Part shown: positions 1 to 8,892 of the stretch, piece by piece
How positions within the stretch are numbered: position 1 is the stretch's first letter
How the letters are laid out: each line of letters opens with the position of its first letter
DNA from: DASUGM01 sp036274055
GTDB taxonomy: Bacteria > Acidobacteriota > Vicinamibacteria > Vicinamibacterales > SCN-69-37
Direction of reading: 5' to 3'
DNA length: 58,682 nt
Assembly (NCBI GenBank): GCA_036274055.1
Contig: DASUGM010000063.1
Span: forward strand, 1 to 58,682
Position numbers and translations under genes: made by a program
Notes under the pieces: generated by a model
Database searches by the model: none
Told to the model about the DNA's origin: nothing
The model's input: the letters and a program-made list of their open reading frames with translations, nothing else

Positions 1-1432
1 CGCGATCGCCACGCAACTGCCCGGCGATCTCCTGCAGCGCGGCGCGGACATCCCCGTCGATTTCCGCGCCTGGTTGTTTGCCTTCTCGGTGACCGCGATG
101 ACCGCGGCCGCCTTCGTCCTGGTCCCGATGTTCTCGGCGAGGAAGATCGAGTTGTCCTCGGCGCTGGGACCGGGCGCGCGCACCGGGCGAAGCGCGACCG
201 AGAGCCGGGCACGCACCACGCTGTTGATCGGCCAGGTGGCGATGACGCTCGTGCTCGTCTTCGGCGCGGCGCTCTTTCTGAAGAGCTTCGCGGCGCTGAC
301 TCAGGCGCCGCTCGGGTTCGAACCCGCGAATCGCATCACGATGCGGACCACCGTTGGCCCGCCGCGCTATGTCACGCCGGCAGCGATCTCGGGCTACGTC
401 GATGAATTGCTGGCCCAGGCGCGAGCGATCCCCGGTGTCCACAGCGCGGCCGCCGGAAGCAGTTCCCCGCTCGGCAGCGGCCCGTTGGCGCTGCTCGCGC
501 CGGCAGGCGAACCGTCGGTGCCCGCCGGCGGCGAAACGCGCGCGATCCTGCGAACGGTCACGCCCGGCTATTTTCAGACCGTCGGCATTCCGATCCTGCG
601 CGGGCGCGCATTCTCCGCCGACGATCACGCCACCGGCCCGCGGCTGGCGATCGTCAACGAAACCGCGGCGCGCCGGTTGTTCGGCGATCTCGACGCGGTC
701 GGACGTCAGGTCGATTTCCGTCCCGGGCCGCGCTCCGCGGCATGGATGCAGAAGCCCGGCGCCGTGCTGATTGCCGGCGTGGCGGCGAACATCAAGGAAG
801 TGGGCGTCAACGAGGTCGATTTCGCCGACCTCTATCTCCTCTGGTCGCAGGCACCGGCGCCGAGCATCGAGTTGATCGTGCGCGCGGCCCCGTCGGCCAG
901 CATCGACGCGCAGGCGCTCAAGCGCGCCACCGCGGCGGTCGATCCGGCCGTGCCCGTGGTCAGCGTCTCGACGCTCGAACAGCGCGTCTCGCGCGCGCTG
1001 CAGAACGATCGCTTCAACATGATGCTGATCTCGTCGTTTGCCGCGATCGCGGTGCTCCTCGCCATCGTCGGCATCTACGGCGCGATCGCCTACGTCGTCG
1101 AAGGCCGGCGCCGCGAATTCGGCGTGCGGCTCGCGCTCGGCGCGCGTCCGCGACAGCTCATCAGCCTCGCGCTCTGGCAGGCCGGCCGGGTCGGAATTGC
1201 CGGTGGGCTCATCGGCGTCGCCGCCGCGCTGATCTTGTCGCGCGCGTTAGGCGATGCGCTGTATCTGGTGCCGGGCTCGCACAACGGCCTGCTCTACGGC
1301 GTGACGACACTCGATCCGCTGATGCTCGGGGCGGCCTTCATCGCGATTGTCGCGCTCGCGCTTGGCGCGGGCCTGATTCCGGCCCGCCGCGTCGGCCGCG
1401 TCAATCCAATGCTCGCGCTGCGCAACGAATAA
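1..1432 (+). CDS. ADOP/MacB-type ABC permease, 5'-truncated by the window edge
   Basis: The frame is open from base 2, so this is the C-terminal 476 residues of a larger protein. What remains looks like the second half of an acidobacterial duplicated orphan permease: two membrane segments near the visible N-terminus, a periplasmic MacB-like domain in the middle, and a final FtsX-type block with about three membrane spans. The end NPMLALRNE has the usual ADOP tail shape (N/DPxxALR). ADOP proteins resemble MacB permeases but normally lack an adjacent ATPase; their substrates are unknown. No ATPase or regulator can be seen because the upstream side is missing. The closest relatives in the window are at 48095-50758 and 53007-55490. 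Confidence 0.88.
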   Translation, partial: AIATQLPGDLLQRGADIPVDFRAWLFAFSVTAMTAAAFVLVPMFSARKIELSSALGPGARTGRSATESRARTTLLIGQVAMTLVLVFGAALFLKSFAALTQAPLGFEPANRITMRTTVGPPRYVTPAAISGYVDELLAQARAIPGVHSAAAGSSSPLGSGPLALLAPAGEPSVPAGGETRAILRTVTPGYFQTVGIPILRGRAFSADDHATGPRLAIVNETAARRLFGDLDAVGRQVDFRPGPRSAAWMQKPGAVLIAGVAANIKEVGVNEVDFADLYLLWSQAPAPSIELIVRAAPSASIDAQALKRATAAVDPAVPVVSVSTLEQRVSRALQNDRFNMMLISSFAAIAVLLAIVGIYGAIAYVVEGRRREFGVRLALGARPRQLISLALWQAGRVGIAGGLIGVAAALILSRALGDALYLVPGSHNGLLYGVTTLDPLMLGAAFIAIVALALGAGLIPARRVGRVNPMLALRNE

Positions 1433-1463
1433 CGGCAGGCGCGGCGCGTGCGAGTGGCCGGTG

Positions 1464-2333
1464 TCAGTGCAGGCGGAAATCGAGGATGAGCGTAACGATG
1501 ACCGCGATGTTCTTGCCGTCGCGATCCTTGCCGGGGCGGAACTTCCACTGCTTGGCGGCCACGATCGCTTCCTGATCGAGCCCGAAGTTCTTGTCGAGCG
1601 ACTTGATGACGCGGACGTCGCCGATCGATCCGTCAGGCATGACGACCGCTTCGAGCTCGACCGAACCCTGGATCTTCGCGAGCATCGCCGCGCTGGTGTA
1701 TTTCGGTTCCTTGTTGCTGATCAGCGTCGGGTCGATGATGCCGCTGCCGGCACGATAGGCGCCGCCGCCGAAACCGCCGCCGGTGCCTTCACCAACGCCA
1801 TTGCCGGTGCCGGCGCCGATGCCGCCGCCGCGACCGCCGCCGCCGTAGCTGGCCAGCGAAACTGAGCTCGCGCCGGTCGCCTGGAGCACGCTGGCCGCGT
1901 TCGTCTCAATCGGAGCATTGAGCGTCGGCTTCGGTGGCTCTGGCACAGGCACGGGCGGAGGGGGCATTACGACCGGCACCGGTGGCGGAGCCGCGTGTTT
2001 CGGAATCTCCATCGGCTTGGGCGGCGCGGGCGCGGGGCTGCCGCCACCGCCGCCGCCCGGTCCGGGCTGCTGGAGGTAGATCATCTTCACGTCCGGCTTC
2101 GGCTGCTCTTCGGTCATCGCATCCTGAGCCTTGATGAACGTGACCAGGAGCGCCGCAAAAACAATCGAGTGCAGGATCATCGACACGCCGACGCCGCCGA
2201 GCGTGCGCTTGGGATCGCGGCTCTCGGAATCGAACACCGACTGGGTGCCCAGCCAGCCGCCCGACGGAAGGCTCCCGCCAGGCTTCAGATCCTGGGGAGG
2301 CAGCGGCGCGGCAGAGGGCTGCGAAGTGGACAT
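1464..2333 (-). CDS. TonB family energy transducer
   Basis: A protein of 289 residues with the TonB layout. It has a short cytoplasmic N-terminus, one membrane anchor at about residues 42-64, a long periplasmic proline-rich then glycine-rich stretch, and a C-terminal TonB domain. The C-terminal domain begins at IDPTLISNKEPKYTS and contains the GSVELEAVVMPDGS and QWKFRP motifs typical of the family. It should pass proton-motive force from an ExbB/ExbD complex to outer-membrane transporters, but no exbB/exbD is nearby. I chose the ATG at 2333 because the frame upstream has low-quality composition and the anchor then sits at a normal distance. The glycine-rich linker (GGGGRGGG) recalls those in the exported proteins at 18913-28747. 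Confidence 0.87.
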   Translation of the reverse strand: MSTSQPSAAPLPPQDLKPGGSLPSGGWLGTQSVFDSESRDPKRTLGGVGVSMILHSIVFAALLVTFIKAQDAMTEEQPKPDVKMIYLQQPGPGGGGGGSPAPAPPKPMEIPKHAAPPPVPVVMPPPPVPVPEPPKPTLNAPIETNAASVLQATGASSVSLASYGGGGRGGGIGAGTGNGVGEGTGGGFGGGAYRAGSGIIDPTLISNKEPKYTSAAMLAKIQGSVELEAVVMPDGSIGDVRVIKSLDKNFGLDQEAIVAAKQWKFRPGKDRDGKNIAVIVTLILDFRLH

Positions 2334-2355
2334 GGGTGAAGGTTTGACTTCAGAC

Positions 2356-2361
2356 AGTATA
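2356..2361 (-). promoter_or_regulatory. possible -10 element for the TonB gene
   Basis: TATACT on the minus strand lies 22 bases before the TonB ATG. I see no convincing -35 hexamer at the normal distance, so this is only a candidate. The rest of the 231-base gap up to tatA holds no other recognisable feature. Confidence 0.25.
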
Positions 2362-2564
2362 CTCACGGCCGTCCCCAAACGTTTCGCTAAACCCCAGTGG
2401 CTGCAAGAGCAATGCCCGGGTGGGCACCCCGCGATCTCAAGTTGTTTTCGGCAGATCGGCCTCTTCTTATGACGGACGGTGTCCACCGCTGGCCGCATGC
2501 TGAAGGCGGCTTAATCTGCGGGTGGTAGAATTATCTGCGCCGGCTCTCCCGGCAGGAGTCATCC

Positions 2565-2711
2565 ATGCGTCTGGGCGTACCTGAGCTGCTCGTCATTCTC
2601 GCCATCGTCATTCTGATCTTCGGGGCGAGTCGGCTCCCGGAACTCGGCAAGGGCATCGGCAAGAGCATCAAGAACTTCAAGGATGCGACCCGCGAAGGCC
2701 CGAAAGACTAG
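2565..2711 (+). CDS. tatA: Sec-independent translocase subunit TatA/E, short form
   Basis: A small gene of 48 residues. A clear ribosome site (AGGAG, six bases before the ATG) precedes it. The protein has one membrane span at residues 6-20, the hinge FGASRLPELGKGIG, and an amphipathic helix GKSIKNFKDATRE, which is the TatA/TatE pattern. TatA oligomers form the pore for folded Tat substrates. At 48 residues it is shorter than most TatA proteins (60-90) because the acidic C-terminal tail is almost absent. It stands alone between divergent TonB and convergent selB, and tatC is not in the window. It ends three bases from the selB stop on the other strand. Confidence 0.93.
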   Translation: MRLGVPELLVILAIVILIFGASRLPELGKGIGKSIKNFKDATREGPKD

Positions 2712-2714
2712 ACC

Positions 2715-4517
2715 TCAGCGGGCGACAACTTCCCGCTTGTCGCCCACGCGTCGCGTCACCCGCTCGCGGTCGAGCCATTCGAGCAGCGGGATCGCGAACT
2801 TCCTCGTCAATCCGTACCGCGCTTTGAACGTCGCCACGTCGACAAAGGCCTTGGCGGGCGCCGCTGATTTCGCCAGCGCCAGCACCTCGGTCTTCAGTCG
2901 CTCCAGCACATCGGGATGAAAATGCAGCGTGTCCACGCGGACGACGCCGCGATCGCGGGCAAGCCGGGCAAGCACGCGCGCCGCGGCGTCCGCCGGGACC
3001 GCCGCCGCCGCGGCGAGCGCGCCGGCGTCCGGCGGCGTCAATCCTGCCTGCGCGAGTTGCTGAAGCAGCGCGGCGGCGATCGGCGCGTCCGCGGCGTCGA
3101 CGCCAGAGACTCCGGCGGATGACGCGACGCGCTCGGCGCGCGCGCGCGCCAACGAGGCGGCGACGGCCGGGTGAACGATGCGCGTCCCGACGCGTACCGC
3201 GGCCGCCGTGGCAACCAGTTGCTCGATCCTCGTTCGAGCCGCCGCGCTGCCGAGGCCACCGCGACGGACGAGATCCTGTTCCGACAACCCGGGCTCACCA
3301 GCATCGGCGACCCAGCGCGTCAGCCATCCGTCATCGTCGGCGATCGCCTGAAACCGTTCCAGCGTGCGGCGGCGCCGCACTCCGGCGACTGGCGGTTCGG
3401 GATCGAGGACGACCGCTCCGCCGATGGTCGCCGGTGGCGATGGCGCGCGCAGCACGATCCGATCGCCGCGAGTGACCACGACCGGCGCGGCAAAGCGCAG
3501 CCGGACAAAGCCCTCGCCGCCGGGCGCGATGACCACGCCGGCATCACCGGGCGCGACGGCCCGCCACGCGGAGTTCGCGCCGGCCCCGCGCACCGCGGCG
3601 ATCGAAACTCGTGCGATGTGTTCGGCGGCGCCGTGATGGACCCGCACTCGCGCGCCGTGCGCCAGCGGCCGCGCGGCCGGCAGGACCGTCACGCGTGCAT
3701 CGACGCGACGCGTCACCGGCAAGGCGTCCGGGGTCGCCAGCGTGACGCCGCGCGGCACCTCCGCCACTTCGACGGCACCAAGATTGATCGCCAGACGGCG
3801 CGGCGCCTGCGCGTTTTCGACCGCGGCGCCATGCACGTGCAGGCCGCGCACGCGGACGCGTTGTCCCGCCGGCAGCAGAGCGAGTTCCGCGCCAACGGTG
3901 GTTTCGCCGGAGACCAGCGTGCCGGTGACGACGGTGCCGAAACCCTTCCTCGTGAACGCGCGATCGACGTCGAGCCGGACCACGCCGTCGCGTCCGAGAC
4001 GCGGACGGTCGTCAGCCAGCGCCGCCAGCGCCGCGCGCAGGTCGTCGAGCCCGCGCGACGTCAGCGCCGACACGGCGATCAGCGGTGCGTGTTCCAGAAA
4101 ACTGCCGGCGACCAGTTCGCGGACCTCGAGCGCGGCCAGCGCTTCCGTGTCGCCGTCAACCAGGTCGACTTTCGACAACGCGATCACGCCGCGCGTGATG
4201 CCGAGCAACCGGCAGATGTCGAAGTGCTCGCGCGTCTGCGGCTTGACGGCCTCGTTGGCCGCGACCACCAGCAGCACCGCATCGATCGCCCCGGCGCCGG
4301 CGAGCATGTTGCGGACAAAGCGTTCGTGGCCGGGAACGTCGACGAGCGCAATCGTCACGTCGCCGGCGACCACATGCGCGAAGCCGAGGTCAATCGTGAT
4401 ACCGCGCTGCTGCTCTTCCTTCAGGCGATCGGGATCGATCCCGGTCAGCGCGCGGACGATCGCGCTCTTGCCGTGATCGATGTGCCCCGCCGTGCCGACG
4501 ACGATCGAGCGCGCCAC
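2715..4517 (-). CDS. selB: selenocysteine-specific translation elongation factor SelB
   Basis: A GTPase of 600 residues that carries selenocysteyl-tRNA to UGA codons on the ribosome. The N-terminal G domain shows GHIDHGKSA (P-loop), RGITIDLGF (switch I), DVPGHERF (switch II) and SKVD. EF-Tu-like beta-barrel domains follow, then the C-terminal winged-helix repeats that bind the SECIS hairpin (about residues 375-600). The start is GTG, five bases after the rnr stop, so the two genes are probably one transcript. The length is close to that of typical bacterial SelB. No selA, selD or selenocysteine tRNA gene is visible here, and I found no clear in-frame UGA selenoprotein in the window. Confidence 0.96.
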   Translation of the reverse strand: MARSIVVGTAGHIDHGKSAIVRALTGIDPDRLKEEQQRGITIDLGFAHVVAGDVTIALVDVPGHERFVRNMLAGAGAIDAVLLVVAANEAVKPQTREHFDICRLLGITRGVIALSKVDLVDGDTEALAALEVRELVAGSFLEHAPLIAVSALTSRGLDDLRAALAALADDRPRLGRDGVVRLDVDRAFTRKGFGTVVTGTLVSGETTVGAELALLPAGQRVRVRGLHVHGAAVENAQAPRRLAINLGAVEVAEVPRGVTLATPDALPVTRRVDARVTVLPAARPLAHGARVRVHHGAAEHIARVSIAAVRGAGANSAWRAVAPGDAGVVIAPGGEGFVRLRFAAPVVVTRGDRIVLRAPSPPATIGGAVVLDPEPPVAGVRRRRTLERFQAIADDDGWLTRWVADAGEPGLSEQDLVRRGGLGSAAARTRIEQLVATAAAVRVGTRIVHPAVAASLARARAERVASSAGVSGVDAADAPIAAALLQQLAQAGLTPPDAGALAAAAAVPADAAARVLARLARDRGVVRVDTLHFHPDVLERLKTEVLALAKSAAPAKAFVDVATFKARYGLTRKFAIPLLEWLDRERVTRRVGDKREVVAR

Positions 4518-4522
4518 GCTGG

Positions 4523-6802
4523 TCAGCGCTTGCGCCCGGGTCTGGCGGCCTTCTTGAACGCGCGCTCGCGTTTGCCGGGCCGGCCGCGCTTGGCGCTCCG
4601 CTCTTCCTGCTTCGGCTTCGGTCCGCCGCGGCGATATGCTCCGGGCCGTTCCGATCGCCGCACGCTGTCGAGGATCTCCGACAGCCCGAGATCGATCTGC
4701 CGCCGCTCGAGGTCGACGCGAATCACCTGCACGCGCACCCGGTCGCCGAGCCGGTAGACGCGGCCGTTCTTCTCACCCCGCAGGATGTGCGCCTTTTCGA
4801 CGAAGCGGTAGTAGTCGTCGGCCATCGTCGAGACGTGCACCATGCCTTCGACGAAGTGCTCGACCAGCTCCAGGTAGAGCCCGAACGCGCTGACGCCGGT
4901 GATGTAGCCGTCGAATTCGTCGCCGACCTTGTCGGCCATGAAACGGACTTTCTTCCACTGCACCAGCTCGCGCTCGGCGTCGTTGGCGCGGCGCTCGCGC
5001 TCCGAGGTGTGGCGGGCGACGCCCGGCATGTCGTCGGTCAGCTCCGACCGCCGGTCGTCATCGAGGCCGCGCCGCGACTCGCGCAGCGCGCGGTGGACGA
5101 CGAGATCCGGATAGCGCCGGATCGGCGACGTGAAATGCGTGTAGGCCTCGGCCGCCAGCCCGAAGTGCGCGAGGTTGGCCTCGTCGTAGCGCGCCTTCTG
5201 CATTGTCCGCAGCATCAGGAACGCAATCGGCTTCTCTTCCGGCTTGCCGTGAATCTTCTCGACCAGCTTCTGGAAACTCCGCGGCTCGAGTTCTTCGGTG
5301 CTGGCGGCCAGCGAATAGCCGAGCGTGGAAATGAACTCCTCGAAGGTCTCGACCTTGGCCGGATCCGGCTCTTCGTGCACCCGATAGAGCGCGGGCATCG
5401 CGACTTTCTCGAGGTGCGCCGCCACGGTTTCGTTGGCGAGCAACATGAACTCCTCGATGAGCCGGTGGGCGATGTTCCGCTCGGCGGCGATGATCGCCTC
5501 GACGGCGCCGGCATCGTCGAGGACGATCTCCGACTCCTTCAAGTCGAAGTCGATCGATCCGCGCCGGCGGCGGCGCGCGTGGAGCACGTCGAACAACTCG
5601 TGCATGCGTTCGAACAGCGGGATCAGCGGCCGGTAGCGCTCCATCATCTCCGGATCGCGGTCGGTGACGATCTTGTTGACGTCGGTGTAGGTCATGCGCG
5701 CATCGCTGTGGATGACGCCGTCGTGCATCTCATAACGAACCACCGCGCCGGAGCGGCGATCGACCTCCATCAGGCACGACTGGACGAGCCGATCGACGTG
5801 CGGATTCAGGCTGCACAACCCGGTCGACAGATCCGAGGGAAACATGTGGACGGCGCGCTCGGGAAAGTACACCGAGGTGGCGCGCTCGTAGGCTTCGCGA
5901 TCGAGTGCACTGCCTTCGTGGACGTAGTGCGCGACGTCGGCGATGTGGACGCCGAGCCAGAAGTTGCCGTTCTGCAACCGGTCGATCGAGATCGCGTCGT
6001 CGAAGTCGCGCGCGTGCTCACCGTCGATGGTCACAGTCTGCCAGGCGCGAAAATCGGTGCGCGACTGCGTGTCCCGGTCCCTGACCGTCGTCCCGAGTCG
6101 CCGCGCTTCGGCGATGGCATCTTCACCGTGGGCGTCGGGCAGGTTGTACTTGCGAATGATGACGGCGGTGTCGACGCCGGGCGCGTCGAGCGCCCCAAGC
6201 ACCTCGGTGATCTGGCCGCTTGCCGAGCGCGTCGCGGTCGGCCACTGCGTGATTTGGACGACCACCATATCGCCGGCCGCGGCGCCGCGCGCATCGCCGC
6301 CCGCGACCTGGACATCCATGATGATGCGGCGGTCGAACGGCACCACGAACCCCCGTCCGGCGGCGTCCAGTTCGTAGCGGCCGACCACGGACGGCGCTCC
6401 GCGCTCGAGGATCCGGACGATGCGGCCCTCGGCGCGATCGGGATCACGCTGGCGTTCGATCCGGACGACGACGCGATCGCCGTGCATCGCCTGATTCATG
6501 TTGGTGCCGGCAATGAACACGCTCGATGGGCCGCCCTCCGGGCCGCCTTCGGGTTCGACGAACGCGAAGCCGCGCGGATTGGTCGACACCCGGCCGACGA
6601 CGAGGTTCATCCGATCGGGCAGGCCGAAACGCTGGCCACGAATCTCGACGAGCTCGCCGCTGGTCACCAGGGCTTTGAGCCGGCGCCGGAAGGTGGCCCG
6701 CTGCTCGCGAGGGATTTTGAGGATTTGGAGGAGCTCTTTGACGGTCGCGGGGTGATCCACGCGGTCCCGGATGAGCTCGATGAGGTCGTTGTCTGGGGTC
6801 AT
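4523..6802 (-). CDS. rnr: ribonuclease R (RNB family 3'-5' exoribonuclease)
   Basis: A processive exoribonuclease of 759 residues that degrades structured RNA. The order of domains is a winged-helix start (residues 5-60), OB-fold cold-shock regions (about 65-200), the RNB catalytic domain and an S1 domain (about 630-715). The catalytic motif HARDFDDAIS puts metal-binding aspartates at D266, D268 and D269. The tail is strongly basic (KRGRPGKRERAFKK), as in RNase R. It starts with ATG and precedes selB with a five-base gap. The divergent region upstream carries an inverted word array (6861-7007) that may affect its promoter. Confidence 0.95.
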   Translation of the reverse strand: MTPDNDLIELIRDRVDHPATVKELLQILKIPREQRATFRRRLKALVTSGELVEIRGQRFGLPDRMNLVVGRVSTNPRGFAFVEPEGGPEGGPSSVFIAGTNMNQAMHGDRVVVRIERQRDPDRAEGRIVRILERGAPSVVGRYELDAAGRGFVVPFDRRIIMDVQVAGGDARGAAAGDMVVVQITQWPTATRSASGQITEVLGALDAPGVDTAVIIRKYNLPDAHGEDAIAEARRLGTTVRDRDTQSRTDFRAWQTVTIDGEHARDFDDAISIDRLQNGNFWLGVHIADVAHYVHEGSALDREAYERATSVYFPERAVHMFPSDLSTGLCSLNPHVDRLVQSCLMEVDRRSGAVVRYEMHDGVIHSDARMTYTDVNKIVTDRDPEMMERYRPLIPLFERMHELFDVLHARRRRRGSIDFDLKESEIVLDDAGAVEAIIAAERNIAHRLIEEFMLLANETVAAHLEKVAMPALYRVHEEPDPAKVETFEEFISTLGYSLAASTEELEPRSFQKLVEKIHGKPEEKPIAFLMLRTMQKARYDEANLAHFGLAAEAYTHFTSPIRRYPDLVVHRALRESRRGLDDDRRSELTDDMPGVARHTSERERRANDAERELVQWKKVRFMADKVGDEFDGYITGVSAFGLYLELVEHFVEGMVHVSTMADDYYRFVEKAHILRGEKNGRVYRLGDRVRVQVIRVDLERRQIDLGLSEILDSVRRSERPGAYRRGGPKPKQEERSAKRGRPGKRERAFKKAARPGRKR

Positions 6803-6860
6803 CTACTTGTTTTCTTTCCTTGGAATCTTACGTCGTCGGAGCTCTGTGCGCGGTGCGCGG

Positions 6861-7007
6861 GTGCGCCTCTGCGCCGGTGCGTATGCGCCGTGCGTTTGGC
6901 GTGAAACGTGTGGCAGGATTCGACATCCGGCCCCAGCCAAATGCCGTTAGTTGCCCGAATGTCACTGGCTAGACGCACCGCGCACACGCACTGGCGCACC
7001 GGCGCAC
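6861..7007. repeat. inverted array of GTGCGCC-like words
   Basis: Two 35-base arms, 6861-6895 and 6973-7007, are inverted copies that match at about 30 of 35 positions and are separated by 77 bases. Each arm is made of degenerate GTGCGCC/TGCGCC words. Further related words extend on both sides. It lies between the divergent starts of rnr and the sigma factor gene. The two arms could pair into a long hairpin. Confidence 0.7.
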
Positions 7008-7065
7008 CTGCGCATCGGGCACGGGGCCGCCTGCGGGCGCCCATCCAACCGAAAGGGCGCCCGCA

Positions 7066-7704
7066 GTGTCTACTGAGTCAGTGACGGCCATTGCCGCCGA
7101 CCTGTTGACCGCGCTGCCGCCTGCCGACGCCTCCGCCGAAGGGCGGGAGAGCGCGGAGATCCGCACGCTCATCGACGCCGCCCGCGCCGGCGACCGCGAA
7201 GCCTTTGGCGGCCTCGTTGTCCTGAACGAGCGCGTGGTGCTGCGTACGGCGCTGGCGGCGCTGGGCTCGCGCGAGGACGCCGAGGACGTCACCCAGGAAG
7301 CGTTCCTGGTCGCCTGGCAAAGACTGCCGGGCTTCCGCGGTGAATCGACGTTCCGCACCTGGCTCCTGACGATTACCTGGCGGAAGGCCCTGGATCGCCG
7401 GCGGGCGCGCCGCCGATGGTGGACCCGGCTCGCCAGCGGCAGCGCCGACGAAGGCTTCAGCCTCGACGTGTTGCCGGAGCCGGGCGCCGATCCCGAACGC
7501 GCGGCCGTCGCCCGCGACTTGTCGGCGCGCGTCGGCGCGGCGATCAACGGGCTCTCGCCAAGACTCCGCGACACGCTGCTGCTCGCGACGTCTGGCGAAT
7601 TCTCGTACGAACAGATCTCGCAGATGCTGTCGACGCCTGTCGGCACGATCAAGTGGCGCGTCGCCGAAGCACGCCGCATCGTCAAGCTGGGGCTGCCGGA
7701 ATGA
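7066..7704 (+). CDS. ECF-type RNA polymerase sigma factor
   Basis: A protein of 212 residues with the two-domain ECF plan. Region 2 covers about residues 35-110 (SREDAEDVTQEAFLVAW, then RTWLLTITWRKALDRRR). Region 4 covers about residues 155-210 (LSPRLRDTLLLA, YEQISQMLSTPVGTIKWRV), the helix-turn-helix for the -35 element. It starts with GTG; ATG is not available near this point. The stop overlaps the next start (ATGA), so the following gene is translationally coupled and is probably its regulator. An N-terminal stretch of about 30 residues precedes region 2 and is not characteristic. Confidence 0.93.
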   Translation: MSTESVTAIAADLLTALPPADASAEGRESAEIRTLIDAARAGDREAFGGLVVLNERVVLRTALAALGSREDAEDVTQEAFLVAWQRLPGFRGESTFRTWLLTITWRKALDRRRARRRWWTRLASGSADEGFSLDVLPEPGADPERAAVARDLSARVGAAINGLSPRLRDTLLLATSGEFSYEQISQMLSTPVGTIKWRVAEARRIVKLGLPE

Positions 7705-8213
7705 ACGGGCATCTGATCGACGACGTTGCCCGCCGGATGACGGACGTCGCGCCGCCGGCGGAGCTGCGGGCGCGCATCGTCGCCCGGCTCGGCGATCGTC
7801 CGGCGCCGTGGCGCGCGTGGATGCCGCTGGCCGCAGCGGCAGCAATCGTCACCGCGATCGTCGGCGTCAGCGTGGCGCGACCCGCGCCGCCACGTCGGAC
7901 CTCGACGCCGCTCGCCGCGCTATCGCAGACGACAGCCGGCAACTTGCCCGCCGCGGCGCTGATTCCTGCGAACAACACCGCGATGCCGATCAAGCCGATC
8001 AGGAAGAAGCGCCCGGCCAGGCCGGAAGCCATCTCCGCCGCGGAAGCCGCCTGGCGCGCGCGCGCGATTCCCGCGATTGCCGCGCTGGCGCCGCTCACCA
8101 CCGACGAGATCCAACCGGAGTCGTTGACCGTGCCTCTACTCGAACTGAAACCGCTCGTGACGCTGCCGGTTATCGTGGCGCCGATTGACGCCGACGCGTC
8201 CGGAGGACGTTGA
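7701..8213 (+). CDS. putative membrane-anchored partner (anti-sigma-like) of the ECF sigma factor
   Basis: A protein of 170 residues that overlaps the sigma gene by four bases. The first 35 residues are a short helical segment (DDVARRMTDVAPPAELRARIVARL), followed by one membrane span (about residues 38-56) and a proline/alanine-rich extracytoplasmic part. This is the order of an anti-sigma factor, with the sigma-binding part inside. The zinc-binding H-x3-C-x2-C motif seen in the partner at 14781 is missing, and no family signature is visible. The call therefore rests mainly on position and membrane layout. Confidence 0.6.
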   Translation: MNGHLIDDVARRMTDVAPPAELRARIVARLGDRPAPWRAWMPLAAAAAIVTAIVGVSVARPAPPRRTSTPLAALSQTTAGNLPAAALIPANNTAMPIKPIRKKRPARPEAISAAEAAWRARAIPAIAALAPLTTDEIQPESLTVPLLELKPLVTLPVIVAPIDADASGGR

Positions 8214-8244
8214 CGGCGATCGCGGCGAAAAAGGACCTGTCGAT

Positions 8245-8892
8245 ATGAAACGTGTGCTTCTCACTTCGTTGTTCGTACTCGCCGCGTCGAGCGCTTTCGC
8301 GCAGCAGACGACGCCGCCGGCACGGCCGGCGACGACACCGCCCTCGCGGCCCTCAACACAGCCGCCACCCGGTGTCAGCGCGCCGATCACGCCGACGCCC
8401 GGCGCGGCACCGAGCGCGCAGACGCCGGCCCCCAGAGCCATGACGCCAGAGCAGCGGGACGCCGCCGCCGCCCGCGAAGCGGGCATCTGGCAGAACATCA
8501 AGCTCGATCTCGTGCTCACCGACAATTACACCGGAACGCCGGTCAAGAAAACGGTGACGATGATCATGTCGAGCGGGCGGAGCGGCCAGATCCGCACAAC
8601 CAATCAGGTCGGCGGCTTCGACGTCGAGTTGAACGTCGACGCGCAGGCGTCAACCAAAGTGAATCCACCTGGATTCTCAGGGCCGATTCAGATCTACACG
8701 TCGATTACCGTGCAGTACATGCCGGCACCGACGCCGGATACCTCGAGCCGCGGCCCGTCGAAGCCCTCGGGACTGCATCAGTCGATCAGCTTCGCGCTGC
8801 TGGATGGCAAACCGATGCTGATTTCTCAGTCGGCGGATCCGGTCACGGATCGCAAGGTCACGCTCGAAGTCACCGCCACCGTGCTGAAGTAG
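8245..8892 (+). CDS. exported protein of unknown function
   Basis: A protein of 215 residues with a clear signal peptide (MKRVLLTSLFVLAASSAFA, cleavage before QQ). A 45-residue proline/threonine-rich linker follows, then a beta-rich domain (LDLVLTDNYTGTPVKKTVTM, SSGRSGQIRTT, ISFALLDGKPMLISQSADP). I do not recognise the family. The ATG at 8245 is preferred to the earlier in-frame start because it begins the signal peptide and follows an AAGGA ribosome site. It lies 31 bases after the anti-sigma-like gene and is probably in the same operon, so it may be an envelope protein controlled by that sigma factor. It converges with the next gene with no gap. Confidence 0.75.
   Translation: MKRVLLTSLFVLAASSAFAQQTTPPARPATTPPSRPSTQPPPGVSAPITPTPGAAPSAQTPAPRAMTPEQRDAAAAREAGIWQNIKLDLVLTDNYTGTPVKKTVTMIMSSGRSGQIRTTNQVGGFDVELNVDAQASTKVNPPGFSGPIQIYTSITVQYMPAPTPDTSSRGPSKPSGLHQSISFALLDGKPMLISQSADPVTDRKVTLEVTATVLK

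Noticed and set aside
3171..4757. Open frame of about 530 codons opposite selB
   Set aside because: It is antisense to all SelB motifs, and its composition (D, R, H, A) is that of a reverse-strand shadow.
4787..6904. Open frame of about 700 codons on the plus strand opposite rnr
   Set aside because: It is the mirror of the RNase R reading frame in GC-rich DNA, has no recognisable motif, and RNase R on the other strand is certain.
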